Below, one piece after another: positions 54,311 through 63,545 of a DNA stretch of 64,000 nt. The number at the start of each line of letters is the position of its first letter. Within the stretch, counting starts at the first letter, position 1. Both the position numbers and the translations under genes were made by a program. The notes under the pieces are model-generated. The model did not search any database, was not told the origin of the DNA, and was given only the letters and a program-made list of their open reading frames with translations. Source of the stretch: Massilia norwichensis (lineage in GTDB: Bacteria; Pseudomonadota; Gammaproteobacteria; Burkholderiales; Burkholderiaceae_D); contig NZ_JANUGX010000003.1 of the NCBI RefSeq assembly GCF_024753245.1, positions 186,001 to 250,000 on the forward strand, read 5' to 3'.

Positions 54311-55210
54311 TCATCTTGTCATGGCCCAGCCGACACTGGCGGCGGCGCCGGCCAGCAGCGCACCGAGCGCGGCCCAGGGCAAGAGGCGCCGGGACTTGCG
54401 GCTGGTCGCCATGGTATCGCGCGCCGCCGCCTCGATGTGCGTGCGCGAGACCGAGTGGCCGCCTTCGCCGTAGCACAGCATCAACGCCTTGTGCGCCAGG
54501 ATGTTCACCAGGCGCGGCACGCCGCCGCTGGCCTTGTACAGCCGGGCCACGGCGCCGCCCGAGAACAGGCGCGCGCCCGTGAAGCCGGCCACGCGCAGGC
54601 GGTGCGCGACGTAGAAGTCGAGGTCGTCGCGGCTCAGCGGTCCGAGGTGGTAGTGGAAAGTGATGCGCTGGGCCAGCTGGCGGATCGATTCCAGTTCCAG
54701 CTTGCGGTTCAGTTCCGGCTGGCCGAACAGCACGATCTGCAGCAGCTTGCGCTTTTCGGTTTCCAGATTGGTCAGCAGGCGCAGCGCCTCCATGCTCTCG
54801 ACCGGGATCGCCTGCGCCTCGTCGATGCACAGCACCACCCGCTTGCCCTGCCCCGCCAGGCCCAGCAGGCGCTCCATGATGGCCTTCAGCAGGCGGTGCT
54901 GGTCGACGTCCTTGTCGAGCGCGATCTCGAGTTCGTCGGCCAGCGCCAGCATCAGCGTGCGCGCTTCCAGGAAAGGGTTCGGGATGTAGGCGGTGACGAA
55001 GCCCTCGCCCAGGGTCGCCATGAACTTGCGGCACAACAGGGTCTTGCCGGTGCCGACTTCGCCGGTGATCTTGATGAAGCCCTCGCCGTTGCGCGTCGCC
55101 ACCAGCAGCGTGTTCAGGGCTTCCTGCGAACGCGGGCTGCCGAAGAAGTAGCTGGTGTCGGGCGTGATGCCGAACGGCGCTTCGCGCAAGCCGAAGTGGG
55201 CGGCGTACAT
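54311..55210 (-). CDS. mshM: MSHA biogenesis ATPase MshM (ExeA-like)
   Basis: A 299-residue AAA ATPase of the ExeA/GspA type. It starts MYAAHFGLREAPFGITPDTSYFF, with Walker A GEVGTGKT (50-57) and Walker B VVLCIDEA (125-132). A C-terminal membrane helix (LPWAALGALLAGAAASVGWAM) is present. It probably helps insert the MshL secretin. The ATG overlaps the mshL stop by one base (TAATG), so expression is coupled. Confidence 0.92.
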   Translation of the reverse strand: MYAAHFGLREAPFGITPDTSYFFGSPRSQEALNTLLVATRNGEGFIKITGEVGTGKTLLCRKFMATLGEGFVTAYIPNPFLEARTLMLALADELEIALDKDVDQHRLLKAIMERLLGLAGQGKRVVLCIDEAQAIPVESMEALRLLTNLETEKRKLLQIVLFGQPELNRKLELESIRQLAQRITFHYHLGPLSRDDLDFYVAHRLRVAGFTGARLFSGGAVARLYKASGGVPRLVNILAHKALMLCYGEGGHSVSRTHIEAAARDTMATSRKSRRLLPWAALGALLAGAAASVGWAMTR

Positions 55211-56976
55211 TACTGCATTCCTCGCGGCGACAGGCGCTCGATGCGGCGGCCGGCGTCGAGCAGGTCGTCGTTCCAGTTGGCGCCGCCCTCGACGATGGTC
55301 GGCTTGATCAGCACCACCAGTTCGCGCTTCTGGTTGACGCGCTTCTTGGCGCCGAACAGGTTGCCCAGCACCGGCACGTTGCCGGCGCCCGGCACCTGCG
55401 AATTGTCGGCGGTCGAGGACTGGCGCATCAGGCCGCCGATCGCCACCACCTGGCCATTCGAGCCGCGCACGATGCTGTCCAGCTCCGAGGTCGCCGATGC
55501 CGCCAGCGGCAGGTTCAGGCTGCCGGCCGAGCCCAGGTTCACGGTCTTGTTGACGGTCGAGACCTGGCTCACCGACGGGTGCACGTGCAGCAGGATGTTG
55601 CCCTTCTCGTCGATCTGCGGGGTTACGTCCAGCACCACGCCCGAAAAGAAGGCCTGCAGGGTCACGCTCGGCGTGGTCGTGCTGCCGGCCGCGGTGGTGT
55701 TGGTATTGGTGGTCACACCGGTCACGAAGAATTCGTCGGTGCCGATCTTCAGCACCGCCTTCTGGTTGTTGACCGCGGCCACGCGCGGGCTGGACAGGAC
55801 GTGCACCGTGCCCTGGGTCTCGAGGAAGGAGATCAGGGCCGCGAAATTACTGGTCTGGACGGCCAGGCCGAACATCGAGCCGGCCACGTTGGCAGCGCTC
55901 GACAGCGAGAAGCCGGAGCTCGCCGACAGGCCGGAACCCGGATCGGTGATGACCGCCGGCTGGCCGCCGTTGAAAGGCAGCGGGGTCAGGCTCGCGCCCG
56001 GACCGATCAGGCCGCCGGAGACGCGGTTGTCGTGGCTGCTCTTGATCGAGGCGAAGGACGCCCAGTTCACGCCGCTCTGGAAGCTGTCGTTCAGTTCGAC
56101 TTCGAGGATCTTCGCTTCCAGCACCACCTGGCGGTCCACCGCCAGCTGGGTGGCTTTCAGGTAGGCGTCGACGTTGCGCAGTTCGTCCGGCATGGCGCGG
56201 ATCACGATCACGCCCGATTGCGGGCTGACCACCACGCTGCGTCCGCCGTCCTTGCTGCCGACGATGGCTTCGATCGAGGTCTTCAGGTCGGCCCAGAAAT
56301 CGGTGCTCGAGGTCGTGCTGACGTCGGTGCTTTCGAGCTGGCTCTGCTGGCCGTTCTGCCCGTTCTGGTTGTTCTGGTTGCCCTGGTTGTTCTGATTCAG
56401 CTGGTTGTTACCCTGGGTGCCGTTCTGGTTGGTGACGGCGTTCGACACCGAGGTCGAGGACACGCGCACGTTGGACACGCCGCGGCGGTTGCCGACCAGG
56501 TAGTTCACGCGGAACATCTTGGTCTGCATGGTCAGCGGCTTGATCGAGATGCGGGTACCCTCGATCCTGTAGTCGTAGCCGTACATCTCGCGCACCGCTT
56601 CCAGGGTTTCCTGCAGGGTCACGTCCTTCAGGTTCGCGGTGATGGAGCCGCTGACGTCCGGATGCACCAGGATGTTGTAGCGGGTGCCGGACACGATCGA
56701 GCGGAAGAACTGCTGGGCCGGAACGTTGTTGAAGGAGACGTTGAAGCGCTCTTCCAGCGCCGGGCGCGCCTTCGGCAGCTGGCTGGCCAGGCTGGTCGCA
56801 GGGGGCAGCAACGCGTTGGCGACGGCGTCATCCACCGCCGGTGCGCTCTTCGCGCGGCTTGCCGCGGCGCCGGCGACGTCGCTCCTGATCTGGTCGTAAG
56901 TACCGGTGTTCGGCGCGGTCGAGCAGCCTGCCAGCAGCACTGCCGCCATCGCCGCCATCGGGAAAATGTGTCGCAT
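55210..56976 (-). CDS. mshL: MSHA outer-membrane secretin MshL
   Basis: A 588-residue secretin that forms the outer-membrane pore of the MSHA system. Signal peptide and lipobox: AAVLLAGC (C18). An STN/N-type domain follows (SFNNVPAQQFFRSIVSGTRYNI), then a secretin N domain. A loop of Asn/Gln-rich low complexity (residues 183-213) follows, then the secretin core with LILEVELN-type AKILEVELNDSF and the VPGAGNVPVLGNLFGAKKRV signature near the C-terminus. The upstream gene is mshK and the downstream one mshM, with coupled stop/start. The NQ-rich loop is unusual for this family member in my experience. Confidence 0.95.
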   Translation of the reverse strand: MRHIFPMAAMAAVLLAGCSTAPNTGTYDQIRSDVAGAAASRAKSAPAVDDAVANALLPPATSLASQLPKARPALEERFNVSFNNVPAQQFFRSIVSGTRYNILVHPDVSGSITANLKDVTLQETLEAVREMYGYDYRIEGTRISIKPLTMQTKMFRVNYLVGNRRGVSNVRVSSTSVSNAVTNQNGTQGNNQLNQNNQGNQNNQNGQNGQQSQLESTDVSTTSSTDFWADLKTSIEAIVGSKDGGRSVVVSPQSGVIVIRAMPDELRNVDAYLKATQLAVDRQVVLEAKILEVELNDSFQSGVNWASFASIKSSHDNRVSGGLIGPGASLTPLPFNGGQPAVITDPGSGLSASSGFSLSSAANVAGSMFGLAVQTSNFAALISFLETQGTVHVLSSPRVAAVNNQKAVLKIGTDEFFVTGVTTNTNTTAAGSTTTPSVTLQAFFSGVVLDVTPQIDEKGNILLHVHPSVSQVSTVNKTVNLGSAGSLNLPLAASATSELDSIVRGSNGQVVAIGGLMRQSSTADNSQVPGAGNVPVLGNLFGAKKRVNQKRELVVLIKPTIVEGGANWNDDLLDAGRRIERLSPRGMQ

Positions 56977-56999
56977 GTCTTGGTCCTCTTCTCGGGCTT

Positions 57000-57392
57000 T
57001 CAGCGGCGCGCCGGGGCCGGAGCCGCCGCGCGGGCGCGAACCGGGGTCATGCCGCCGGCTTCCTGGGGGTACAGGCGCAATACCTGGCGCTCGGCGCCGC
57101 GCACCAGTTCGACGTCGTCGGCGCCGATGCGGGCCACGCGCGCGCCATGGAACTGCTCGCCCAGACGCACGGTTTCGCCGTCGATCACCGCCAGTCGGCG
57201 GCCGCCCGCTTCGCGCGCGACCAGGATGCTCTGCAGGCGCGGACCGGTGGTCAGCGCACCCGGCTGGGCCAGCACGGCACCGGCGGCGGCCGGCGGGCGG
57301 GTCGGGTCCTGCAGCACTTCGGCCTGTGCAGCCGTGGCGGCAAAGATCAGGGCAAGCGCCGCGGCTTTGGTCAGGGTCACAGCTTCATCCAT
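57000..57392 (-). CDS. mshK: MSHA biogenesis protein MshK (PilP-like)
   Basis: A 130-residue exported protein. After a signal-like segment (LTKAAALALIFAATAAQA) the mature part starts EVLQDPTRPP, the MshK opening. It then has LQSILVAREAGGRRLAVIDGETVRLGEQ and RVARIGADDVELVRGAERQVLRLYP, matching the PilP/GspC-like homology region that contacts the secretin. ATG 57392 overlaps mshJ by 16 bp. A GTG at 57380 (GTGA overlap with the mshJ stop) is equally plausible and would give a shorter, cleaner signal peptide. Confidence 0.85.
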   Translation of the reverse strand: MDEAVTLTKAAALALIFAATAAQAEVLQDPTRPPAAAGAVLAQPGALTTGPRLQSILVAREAGGRRLAVIDGETVRLGEQFHGARVARIGADDVELVRGAERQVLRLYPQEAGGMTPVRARAAAPAPARR

Positions 57393-58081
57393 TTTTCGTC
57401 CAGGCTCAGGGTGTACAGGGTCAGGGTCAGGCGCACGCTCGGGTATTCCTCGACCTCGAGCTGGGCCTTGCCCCAGAACAGCTGGGCCGGCAGCTTTTCC
57501 AGTGCGCTCATGTAGTCGACCATGTCCAGGTAGCTGCCGCGCACGGTGACTTCGACGCCGTGGCGGAACAGCAGCTCGCGCCTGGCCTTTGGTTTCGGCT
57601 CGGCCGCGCCGGCGCCGGCGCCCGGCTGGCTGTCGTGCTTCCTGGCGCCGATGTCGCTCAGCGGCTCGACCGGCAGCGTGCGCACCGACACCATCTTCAG
57701 GCGCCCGTTGGCGCGCAGGATCGACTCCAGCAAGGGCGCCACGCGCTCGGGCGCCACCAGGCCCTGCTGCATCGCGCGCAGGGTCTCGCCCAGGCGCGCG
57801 GATTCGTCGCGCACCGCGGCCAGGCGCGCACGCACCGGCGCGTCCGGATCGGCGGCGGCTTCGCGCAGCTTTTGCGCGATCTGCTCGTTGAGGCCGACGA
57901 TGTTGTTCTGCTGCTGCATGACCTGGCTGCTCAGCAGTGCCTGCTTGCGCAGCAGCGGACCGATCACGGCGATGTAAGCGACGAAGGCCAGCGCCGCCGC
58001 AGTGGCGACGAAACTCAGGATGCGTTCGCGCTGGCTCAGGGCATCGATGCGCGCAGCCAGCTGTTGCCATTGCTGCTTCAC
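57377..58081 (-). CDS. mshJ: MSHA biogenesis protein MshJ (PilO-like)
   Basis: A 234-residue protein with a short cytoplasmic start, one membrane helix (ILSFVATAAALAFVAYIAVIG) and a coiled-coil then ferredoxin-like periplasmic part, the PilO-like layout (LLESILRANGRLKMVSVRTLP, VEVTVRGSYLDMVDYMSALE). It starts with GTG at 58081, overlapping the previous stop as GTGA. The conceptual longer frame to 58342 overlaps the PilN-like gene and is not used. Confidence 0.87.
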   Translation of the reverse strand: MKQQWQQLAARIDALSQRERILSFVATAAALAFVAYIAVIGPLLRKQALLSSQVMQQQNNIVGLNEQIAQKLREAAADPDAPVRARLAAVRDESARLGETLRAMQQGLVAPERVAPLLESILRANGRLKMVSVRTLPVEPLSDIGARKHDSQPGAGAGAAEPKPKARRELLFRHGVEVTVRGSYLDMVDYMSALEKLPAQLFWGKAQLEVEEYPSVRLTLTLYTLSLDEKWMKL

Positions 58082-58731
58082 GGCTTGTCTCCCGGTGCGC
58101 CAGGCGGCGTCGATTGCAGGCTGAATTCGACGTAAGGCGCCGGCGCACTGCTTTCCTTGCCGTCCTTGAGCACCTTCAGCGCGGCGGCCTCGCCGATCTG
58201 CAGGCTGCCCACCGGCTTGCCCTGCATGACGCGCTCGTTGCGCAGGCGACCGAGGAAGCCCGGGACCATCGCCGGGTCCATCGCGCGGCCGCGCACGCCG
58301 ATCTCGAGGCCGGCACCGGCGATGCTCACGCCGGTCAGCCACAATCCTTCGCTGCTCTGGCGTGCCAGTGCGCGGAAATATTCCGCATAGCCCTGGGTAT
58401 CGCCCAACTCGCCGCGCTCGATGACATCGGCGACTTCCTTCAGCCCCACCAGCTCATTCTGGGCGATGGACAGCTCCTCGGCCAGGCGCGGGTCTTCCTT
58501 GCGCGGGACGAATTCGGCGCTCACGCTGTCGAGCCGCTTCTGGGTCTTGTCCAGTTGGGCGGCGCCGCTGTCGGCCTGCGCCTGCAGGCTGTCCGCGCGC
58601 AGCTTGGCGGCGATGCCGAGGCCGAGCAGGCCGGTCGCCAACACACCCAGCGCCAGCGCCATGGTGGTGGCGGTGAAGATCTTCTTCTGCTGCAGGAACT
58701 CGGGGTTGAACAGATTGATCTGCTGGCTCAT
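58078..58731 (-). CDS. PilN-like MSHA biogenesis protein
   Basis: A 217-residue PilN-domain protein. It begins with INLFNPEFLQQKKIFTA, the short cytoplasmic INL motif that binds PilM-type proteins, then has one helix (TMALALGVLATGLLGLGIAA), a coiled coil and a C-terminal periplasmic domain. Together with MshI (PilM-like), MshJ (PilO-like) and MshK (PilP-like) it forms the inner alignment complex. Its start overlaps the mshI stop (ATGA). In some genomes the gene is called mshI2. Confidence 0.86.
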   Translation of the reverse strand: MSQQINLFNPEFLQQKKIFTATTMALALGVLATGLLGLGIAAKLRADSLQAQADSGAAQLDKTQKRLDSVSAEFVPRKEDPRLAEELSIAQNELVGLKEVADVIERGELGDTQGYAEYFRALARQSSEGLWLTGVSIAGAGLEIGVRGRAMDPAMVPGFLGRLRNERVMQGKPVGSLQIGEAAALKVLKDGKESSAPAPYVEFSLQSTPPGAPGDKP

Positions 58732-59666
58732 GCCGCCGCCTCCTCGCGCAGCGCCGCGCCGATGGCGACGAAGAAGCGCTGCTGGCGCGCCGCGCCTTCC
58801 AGCTCGGGCACGCCTTGCAGGTCCAGCACCTGGGCCAGGTCGAGAGTCTCGACCCGCGTGTACAGGTTGCCGGCCAGGTAGTCCTGCAGGCCCTCGGCGC
58901 CAGTCGGCGCCAGCACCAGCTTGGCCACGCTGATGAAGGAGAACTGGCGCTCGAAATTGTCGAGCGAACGCTGGAGCTCCAGGGTGATCTTGTCGAAACT
59001 GGCGTGGCGGCGCTCCTGGTCGGCCTCGAGCAGCTGGGCCAGGGTCACGTCGATGCGGCGCGACAGGTAGAGCTCCCCGCGCCAGGACACGGTCAGCAGG
59101 CCGCCGTCGTCGCTGAACGAGAGCATGGCCAGGCCGCGGCCTTCCGGCTCTAGCAGTGCTGAAACGTTACGCTGGGCCATTTCGGGAATGTCGATGGTGC
59201 GCAGGCGGATCTTCGCCTGCGTGAACAGCTTCTGGCGCGCCTGGATCACGCTGTTGCGCGCGGCCACCGCGAAAATGCTCTGCTGCGGACGCGCCGCGGC
59301 GTTCGCATCGAGCGGAATATCGAGCACGTCGTAAGTCGCCTCCATAACCGGGAAGTCGAGCACGTCCTTCAGGCGCCAGCGCATCGCAGTCTTGAGTTCG
59401 GCGCGCGGCACGTTGGGCGCTTCGACGCTCATGAACTGGTAGTCGCCACCGCCCAGCACCGTGGTGCAGCGGTAGCTGGCCGCGTGCAGGTCCTTGCCGG
59501 CCTTTTCGAGCGCATCCACACTGACCGCACCGGCGGTGAACAGGGCCAGCGTCAGCGCCGGCTTGCCGTCGGTCGAACGGCGTACGCTGGCGGCGACGAT
59601 GCCGTCGCGCTGGGGTACGATCGCGAGCCAGGCTCCTGTCTGTGATGCTTTCCTGAAAAAACGCAT
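58728..59666 (-). CDS. mshI: MSHA biogenesis protein MshI (PilM-like)
   Basis: A 312-residue PilM-like protein with an actin-like fold expected. Marks are MRFFRKASQTGAWLAIVPQR, LGGGDYQFMSVEAPNVPRAE, AMRWRLKDVLDFPVMEATYD and IDIPEMAQRNVSALL, which match MshI. It would bind the PilN-like neighbour at the cytoplasmic face. No ribosome binding site of note. 142 bp separate it from mshQ, so it may be the first gene of a second transcript. It shows an ATGA overlap with the next gene. Confidence 0.9.
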   Translation of the reverse strand: MRFFRKASQTGAWLAIVPQRDGIVAASVRRSTDGKPALTLALFTAGAVSVDALEKAGKDLHAASYRCTTVLGGGDYQFMSVEAPNVPRAELKTAMRWRLKDVLDFPVMEATYDVLDIPLDANAAARPQQSIFAVAARNSVIQARQKLFTQAKIRLRTIDIPEMAQRNVSALLEPEGRGLAMLSFSDDGGLLTVSWRGELYLSRRIDVTLAQLLEADQERRHASFDKITLELQRSLDNFERQFSFISVAKLVLAPTGAEGLQDYLAGNLYTRVETLDLAQVLDLQGVPELEGAARQQRFFVAIGAALREEAAA

Positions 59667-59808
59667 GCGGTGCGGTGATCTTCTTTGAGTTTTGAGCTAT
59701 TGCACTAGACCCTTGATTATATTCATCTTGTGTGAAAAGCCGATACCATTTTTTCACTCAGGAAAAATATTTCCGGTTGCCACCACGCTTTTTTCCTGCT
59801 GAGCGTCG

Positions 59809-62800
59809 TCAATACACCTCACGGAGGTAGATCAAAGGACTACGATAAATGCCGAAGGTCGCGCGCGCTTGCGTGCTTGGCAACCACGGCGCGGCGCTGC
59901 TGTCGAACGTGTAGTCGACGCCGCCCAGGGTGCCGCGCGCCGGTGCGGCCAGCGTCAGCGTGCCCCTGCCGTCCGTGAGCCGCAGCGGATAGGTGCCGGC
60001 CAGCGCCAGCGGCGTGGCCGACTTGCAGGTGCCGGTCGCGTCCACGGCGAAGGCCTGGCGGCAGCTTTTGGCGACCGGCTTGATCGCCGAGCCCACCGTA
60101 CTGTCGTCGTCGAAGTCGCCGAGCGTCCAGGCGCTACCGTTCCAGTACTGGACACTCACGGCCACCGGCAGGCGCATCAGGTCGGAGCCGAACACGTTCG
60201 GCACGAACATGCGTCCTGCCACCACCATCAGGCCGCCCTCGTACTGGGTGTCGGCCGCGGCGCCGGCCGGGGTCAAGGAGCTGACGGTGACCTTGGTGGA
60301 CGAGGTGCCGGCACCGCGGAATTCGTCCATGGCGGCGCGCAGATAAACCGCGGTCGGCGCGCCCCAGGTGGTGCTGGCGCTGCGCTTGGCCGGATCGTAG
60401 GGCGCGCCCAGGCGCCAGGTGGCGGTGCCGCCCAGGTCCGGGAAGTCGTTGGCGGCGGCGCCCGTCGGCCATCCCAGCTGCGTGCCGGGATCGGTGACGA
60501 AGGCGCCGACGCCAGGGGCCTGCGACAGGTTCGGCGCCTTCGATGCGGTCAGCGTCAGCGGCCGCGGCTTGGCGGGGTCGATGATGATATTCTGGTACAG
60601 CGCCAGCGGTGTCGGTCCGCCGCCGCCGGGCTTCGGCAGGCCGAAGGCCTTGACCGCGAACGTGAAGGGTTGCATCGAGTAGGTGCCGCCGTTGTTGACC
60701 GATGCACCGGCCGCCGCCGGACAATTCATCGACGCCGGGCAGACGAAATTCGCGGTCGCCGTGGTCTCGAAATGGTCCGGATAAAAGCGGCCGACGACGC
60801 GCGTGCCGGCCATGAAGGAACCCATTGGGCTGGTGCTGGGACCGCCGACCTGGCCAGTACCGAGGTAATCCTCGAGCCAGGGGGTGATCGCGAGGTTGCC
60901 GGCTTCGAAATAGCGGGCCGTGACTTCGAACATATTGGTGAGGCCTGCCTTGGTGCTGCGCCTGAAGTCCTGGCCGGCCGCATCCTTGTCGAGTACCAGG
61001 GCATCCTGCACCACGCCGGCCAGCGTATCGGTATTGGCGAACAGGCCCACTTTGGGCGAACCCTTCAGGTTGACGGCGAAGTAATCCAGTTCGAAGTCGA
61101 GATCGAGGCTTTCCGCCGGCAGCACGCCCTTGAGCGCCGCGGCCTCGTTGCCGAAGCTTGGGGCCCATTTGCCGTCGGCCATCATCGCCCCGACCCGCAT
61201 CAGGAAGGGTTCGCCGGCGACCGCGAAGCCGATGTCCGGCTTGGCCCAGTTGGTGCTACCAGACAGGCCACCCGGATCCTGGTAGTCGTCGCTGACGCGC
61301 ACGATGTCGCGGAAGCGGATCTCGGACGGCTTCGAAATGAAGTTCACCGTACCCATCAGGGTGCCGTAGACCCGCATCGACAGGGATACGCGGCCGACGT
61401 CGGCATAGAAGAACGGCCCCAGCACGCCGTTGTCGGCCAACACGCCGGTCGCCTTGTTGGCCGGCAGCTTGACGTTCACGGTCTTCGGGTTGCCGGCGCA
61501 ATCGAAATTGGTCAGGCCCGCATAGCTGATGGGCACATTGCCGGCATTCGGCAGGCAGCTGAAGCGCAGTTCGATCGGCAGCGTATTGTCCTTGGTGTCG
61601 AGCGCGGTCGCCACCTGCGCGCCGTCTTTGACCGTGACCGCGGTGATGTAGATCCTGGTATTGGTGTCGGCCGCCACCACCGGCCCGATGAACTTGTGGC
61701 AGCCGGCATCCGTCGGCACGGTCACGATCTTCTGGCCGGGCGTGCAGGATTCCTTGGTGAAGGCGACGCTGGCCCCGTAATAGTCGGTCGAGGAAGACGT
61801 GTTGCTCGCGCTGTTGTTCTTGCTGTTGTCGTCGCCGGTCACGCCCGACACGACCGCCGAATTGGTGTAGCTGGTGGTTTCGGCCGGCGTCACCGCGATG
61901 ACCAGCGGCGTCATCTTCGCGCCCGGCTTGACCGGACCGTTCTGGGTACAGGTGACCACGGTCTGGCCGGAAGTCTGCACGGCCGAGGTGCAATACCAGT
62001 TGGTGCCGCTGGTGCTCACCAGCTTCAGGCCGGCCGGCAGCGTGTCCACCACTTTCACCGGACCCACTTCGGCGTCGATGCCGACGTTGGTCACGGTCAG
62101 CGTGTAGTCGGTCGAGCTGCCCACCGTCAGGTCGCCGCTGCGGGTCATCGAGAGCGCCAGATCGGCGTTCGCGACATAGGGCATGGCGACGATTTCGGCG
62201 CTCAGGATCACCAGGTCCTGGCCGGACTGATAGACCGATGTGCCGGTGATCTGCCCCGGCTGGATCACCGGCGACTTGAGCGTATAGACGTCGAAGTCGA
62301 CGCCGTAGGAGTATTTGTCGTTCCTGATATTGCTGGCGGAATTGAACTGGTTGCCCTTCGGGTTGAGCGAATCCGTCATCTCGTAGCCGTTGAACAGCAG
62401 GTCCTCGCCGCCCTGCGACAGGGTCGAGTCGCCTTCCCAGGTGATGTGGCCGACGCGGCCGGTGACATTGGCCGGCAAGGGATTCGGCACCTTGAAGTCG
62501 CCGAGGTCGATCTTCAGGCTGGAATTCTGGAAGTCCTTGAAACCCTCGTACAGGTTGAGCATGCGGAAGGGTTCGTCCGGATGCGAATAAATCACCACCA
62601 GCGCAAAGCCGCCGACCACGCCCTGCACCGTGCACCATGGGCGGCCATTGTCGACCTTCAGGTCGTTGAAGGTATACGTGCCGTTGCCCTTATTCTTCAC
62701 GATGGCGGTCACGTCGGCGGCGCCGCTGAAGTAGGTGTAGGTGGTGTAGTTGGCGTAGGACGTCGCCACATAGCGGCGCGTGATCGTGGTCGCGGACTTG

Positions 62801-63126
62801 ACCGGCGCCTCGACCGTGTTGCCGTTCAGGGTCACGCTGTAGTCCGGTGTCGTGCCCGAACCGGCCCAGTACAGTTGCGCACTCAGGATGGTGGCGCCGC
62901 TGGGGATGCCGGACAGCGAAGCGCTGACGGCGGTGCCGGTGGCGACCAGGCTGCAGGGATTGTTGTTGTTATTGTTGCGCAGGACGGCTTCGGTGCCGGT
63001 GAAGTTGACGGTGCCGCGGAAGCTCTGGAACAGCGAGATGGGCGTGTCGGCATGCGCCGCCGGCGCGGCGCCGAGCAGGATCATCGCCAGCAGCACCAGC
63101 GCATGCACGACATGGCGCTGCATCAT
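59809..63126 (-). CDS. mshQ: MshQ-like surface protein with DUF11 and DUF6701 regions
   Basis: A 1105-residue exported protein. Signal peptide: HALVLLAMILLGAAPAAHA. Residues 27-320 are a beta-rich head (SAQLYWAGSGTTPDYSVTL, WCTVQGVVGGFALVVIYSHP) that also has a run of six Asn at 51-56. A DUF11-like repeat lies at about 320-445 (ADLALSMTRSGDLTVGSSTD, YTLTVTNVG). The C-terminal 400 residues are the MshQ-type DUF6701 domain (FGNEAAALKGVLPAESLDLD, VVGRFYPDHFETTA, ending IYLREVY). GGAGG precedes the paired ATGs at 63126. The mshP stop overlaps this start. It lacks the LamG-like front I associate with Vibrio MshQ, so the N-terminal half may be swapped. Confidence 0.85.
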   Translation of the reverse strand: MMQRHVVHALVLLAMILLGAAPAAHADTPISLFQSFRGTVNFTGTEAVLRNNNNNNPCSLVATGTAVSASLSGIPSGATILSAQLYWAGSGTTPDYSVTLNGNTVEAPVKSATTITRRYVATSYANYTTYTYFSGAADVTAIVKNKGNGTYTFNDLKVDNGRPWCTVQGVVGGFALVVIYSHPDEPFRMLNLYEGFKDFQNSSLKIDLGDFKVPNPLPANVTGRVGHITWEGDSTLSQGGEDLLFNGYEMTDSLNPKGNQFNSASNIRNDKYSYGVDFDVYTLKSPVIQPGQITGTSVYQSGQDLVILSAEIVAMPYVANADLALSMTRSGDLTVGSSTDYTLTVTNVGIDAEVGPVKVVDTLPAGLKLVSTSGTNWYCTSAVQTSGQTVVTCTQNGPVKPGAKMTPLVIAVTPAETTSYTNSAVVSGVTGDDNSKNNSASNTSSSTDYYGASVAFTKESCTPGQKIVTVPTDAGCHKFIGPVVAADTNTRIYITAVTVKDGAQVATALDTKDNTLPIELRFSCLPNAGNVPISYAGLTNFDCAGNPKTVNVKLPANKATGVLADNGVLGPFFYADVGRVSLSMRVYGTLMGTVNFISKPSEIRFRDIVRVSDDYQDPGGLSGSTNWAKPDIGFAVAGEPFLMRVGAMMADGKWAPSFGNEAAALKGVLPAESLDLDFELDYFAVNLKGSPKVGLFANTDTLAGVVQDALVLDKDAAGQDFRRSTKAGLTNMFEVTARYFEAGNLAITPWLEDYLGTGQVGGPSTSPMGSFMAGTRVVGRFYPDHFETTATANFVCPASMNCPAAAGASVNNGGTYSMQPFTFAVKAFGLPKPGGGGPTPLALYQNIIIDPAKPRPLTLTASKAPNLSQAPGVGAFVTDPGTQLGWPTGAAANDFPDLGGTATWRLGAPYDPAKRSASTTWGAPTAVYLRAAMDEFRGAGTSSTKVTVSSLTPAGAAADTQYEGGLMVVAGRMFVPNVFGSDLMRLPVAVSVQYWNGSAWTLGDFDDDSTVGSAIKPVAKSCRQAFAVDATGTCKSATPLALAGTYPLRLTDGRGTLTLAAPARGTLGGVDYTFDSSAAPWLPSTQARATFGIYRSPLIYLREVY

Positions 63127-63545
63127 AGTTCGGCCTCCAGGGTGCGGCTGACCGATTCGGCCTTGTTCACGTTGACGCAGTTGCCGTTTGCGTCGGGCAG
63201 GTTGCAGGACACGGAGCGGATCAGGAAACGGGCCAGGTCGCCGCTGCCGAGCGTGGTGCAGCTGACGTTGACGGTGAAGGCGGACAGCGAGGTCCCGGCC
63301 GGCATCGGGAACGAGCTCATGGCCGCGCAGCTGTTGTTGCGCCTGCGCTGGAACACGCCCCATTCGAGGCCGGCGCGCGCCGCCTGGTAGGCTTGCGCCC
63401 CCATCAGGTCGAGGTTGGCGCTGCTCTGCTGGCTGGTATAGATGCCGACCATCGCCACCCCGAGTGCGGACAGCACGACCAGCAGGAAGATGGCGGTAAC
63501 GATGCCGACGCCGGCCTGGCGCCGCAAGCGGAGGATGCGATTCAT
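63123..63545 (-). CDS. mshP: MSHA biogenesis protein MshP (minor pilin-like)
   Basis: A 140-residue pilin-like protein. It has a short basic start and a hydrophobic helix (GVGIVTAIFLLVVLSALGVAMVG) like the MshP/PilX group, then a globular part with Cys pairs (CAAM, CTTL, CNLP, CVNV). Its ATG overlaps the mshO stop (ATGA), and its stop overlaps the mshQ start (ATGA). Residue order RRQAGVGIV suggests a prepilin-type cleavage region, but the usual G-F is replaced by G-V, so processing is uncertain. Confidence 0.87.
   Translation of the reverse strand: MNRILRLRRQAGVGIVTAIFLLVVLSALGVAMVGIYTSQQSSANLDLMGAQAYQAARAGLEWGVFQRRRNNSCAAMSSFPMPAGTSLSAFTVNVSCTTLGSGDLARFLIRSVSCNLPDANGNCVNVNKAESVSRTLEAEL

Noticed and set aside
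59869..63390. 1173-codon plus-strand frame opposite mshQ and mshP
   Set aside because: No recognisable domain, composition typical of an antisense shadow, and the minus-strand genes are clear MSHA proteins. The same applies to 3629-5977, 12167-13939, 25281-28556 and 36-37 kb shadows.
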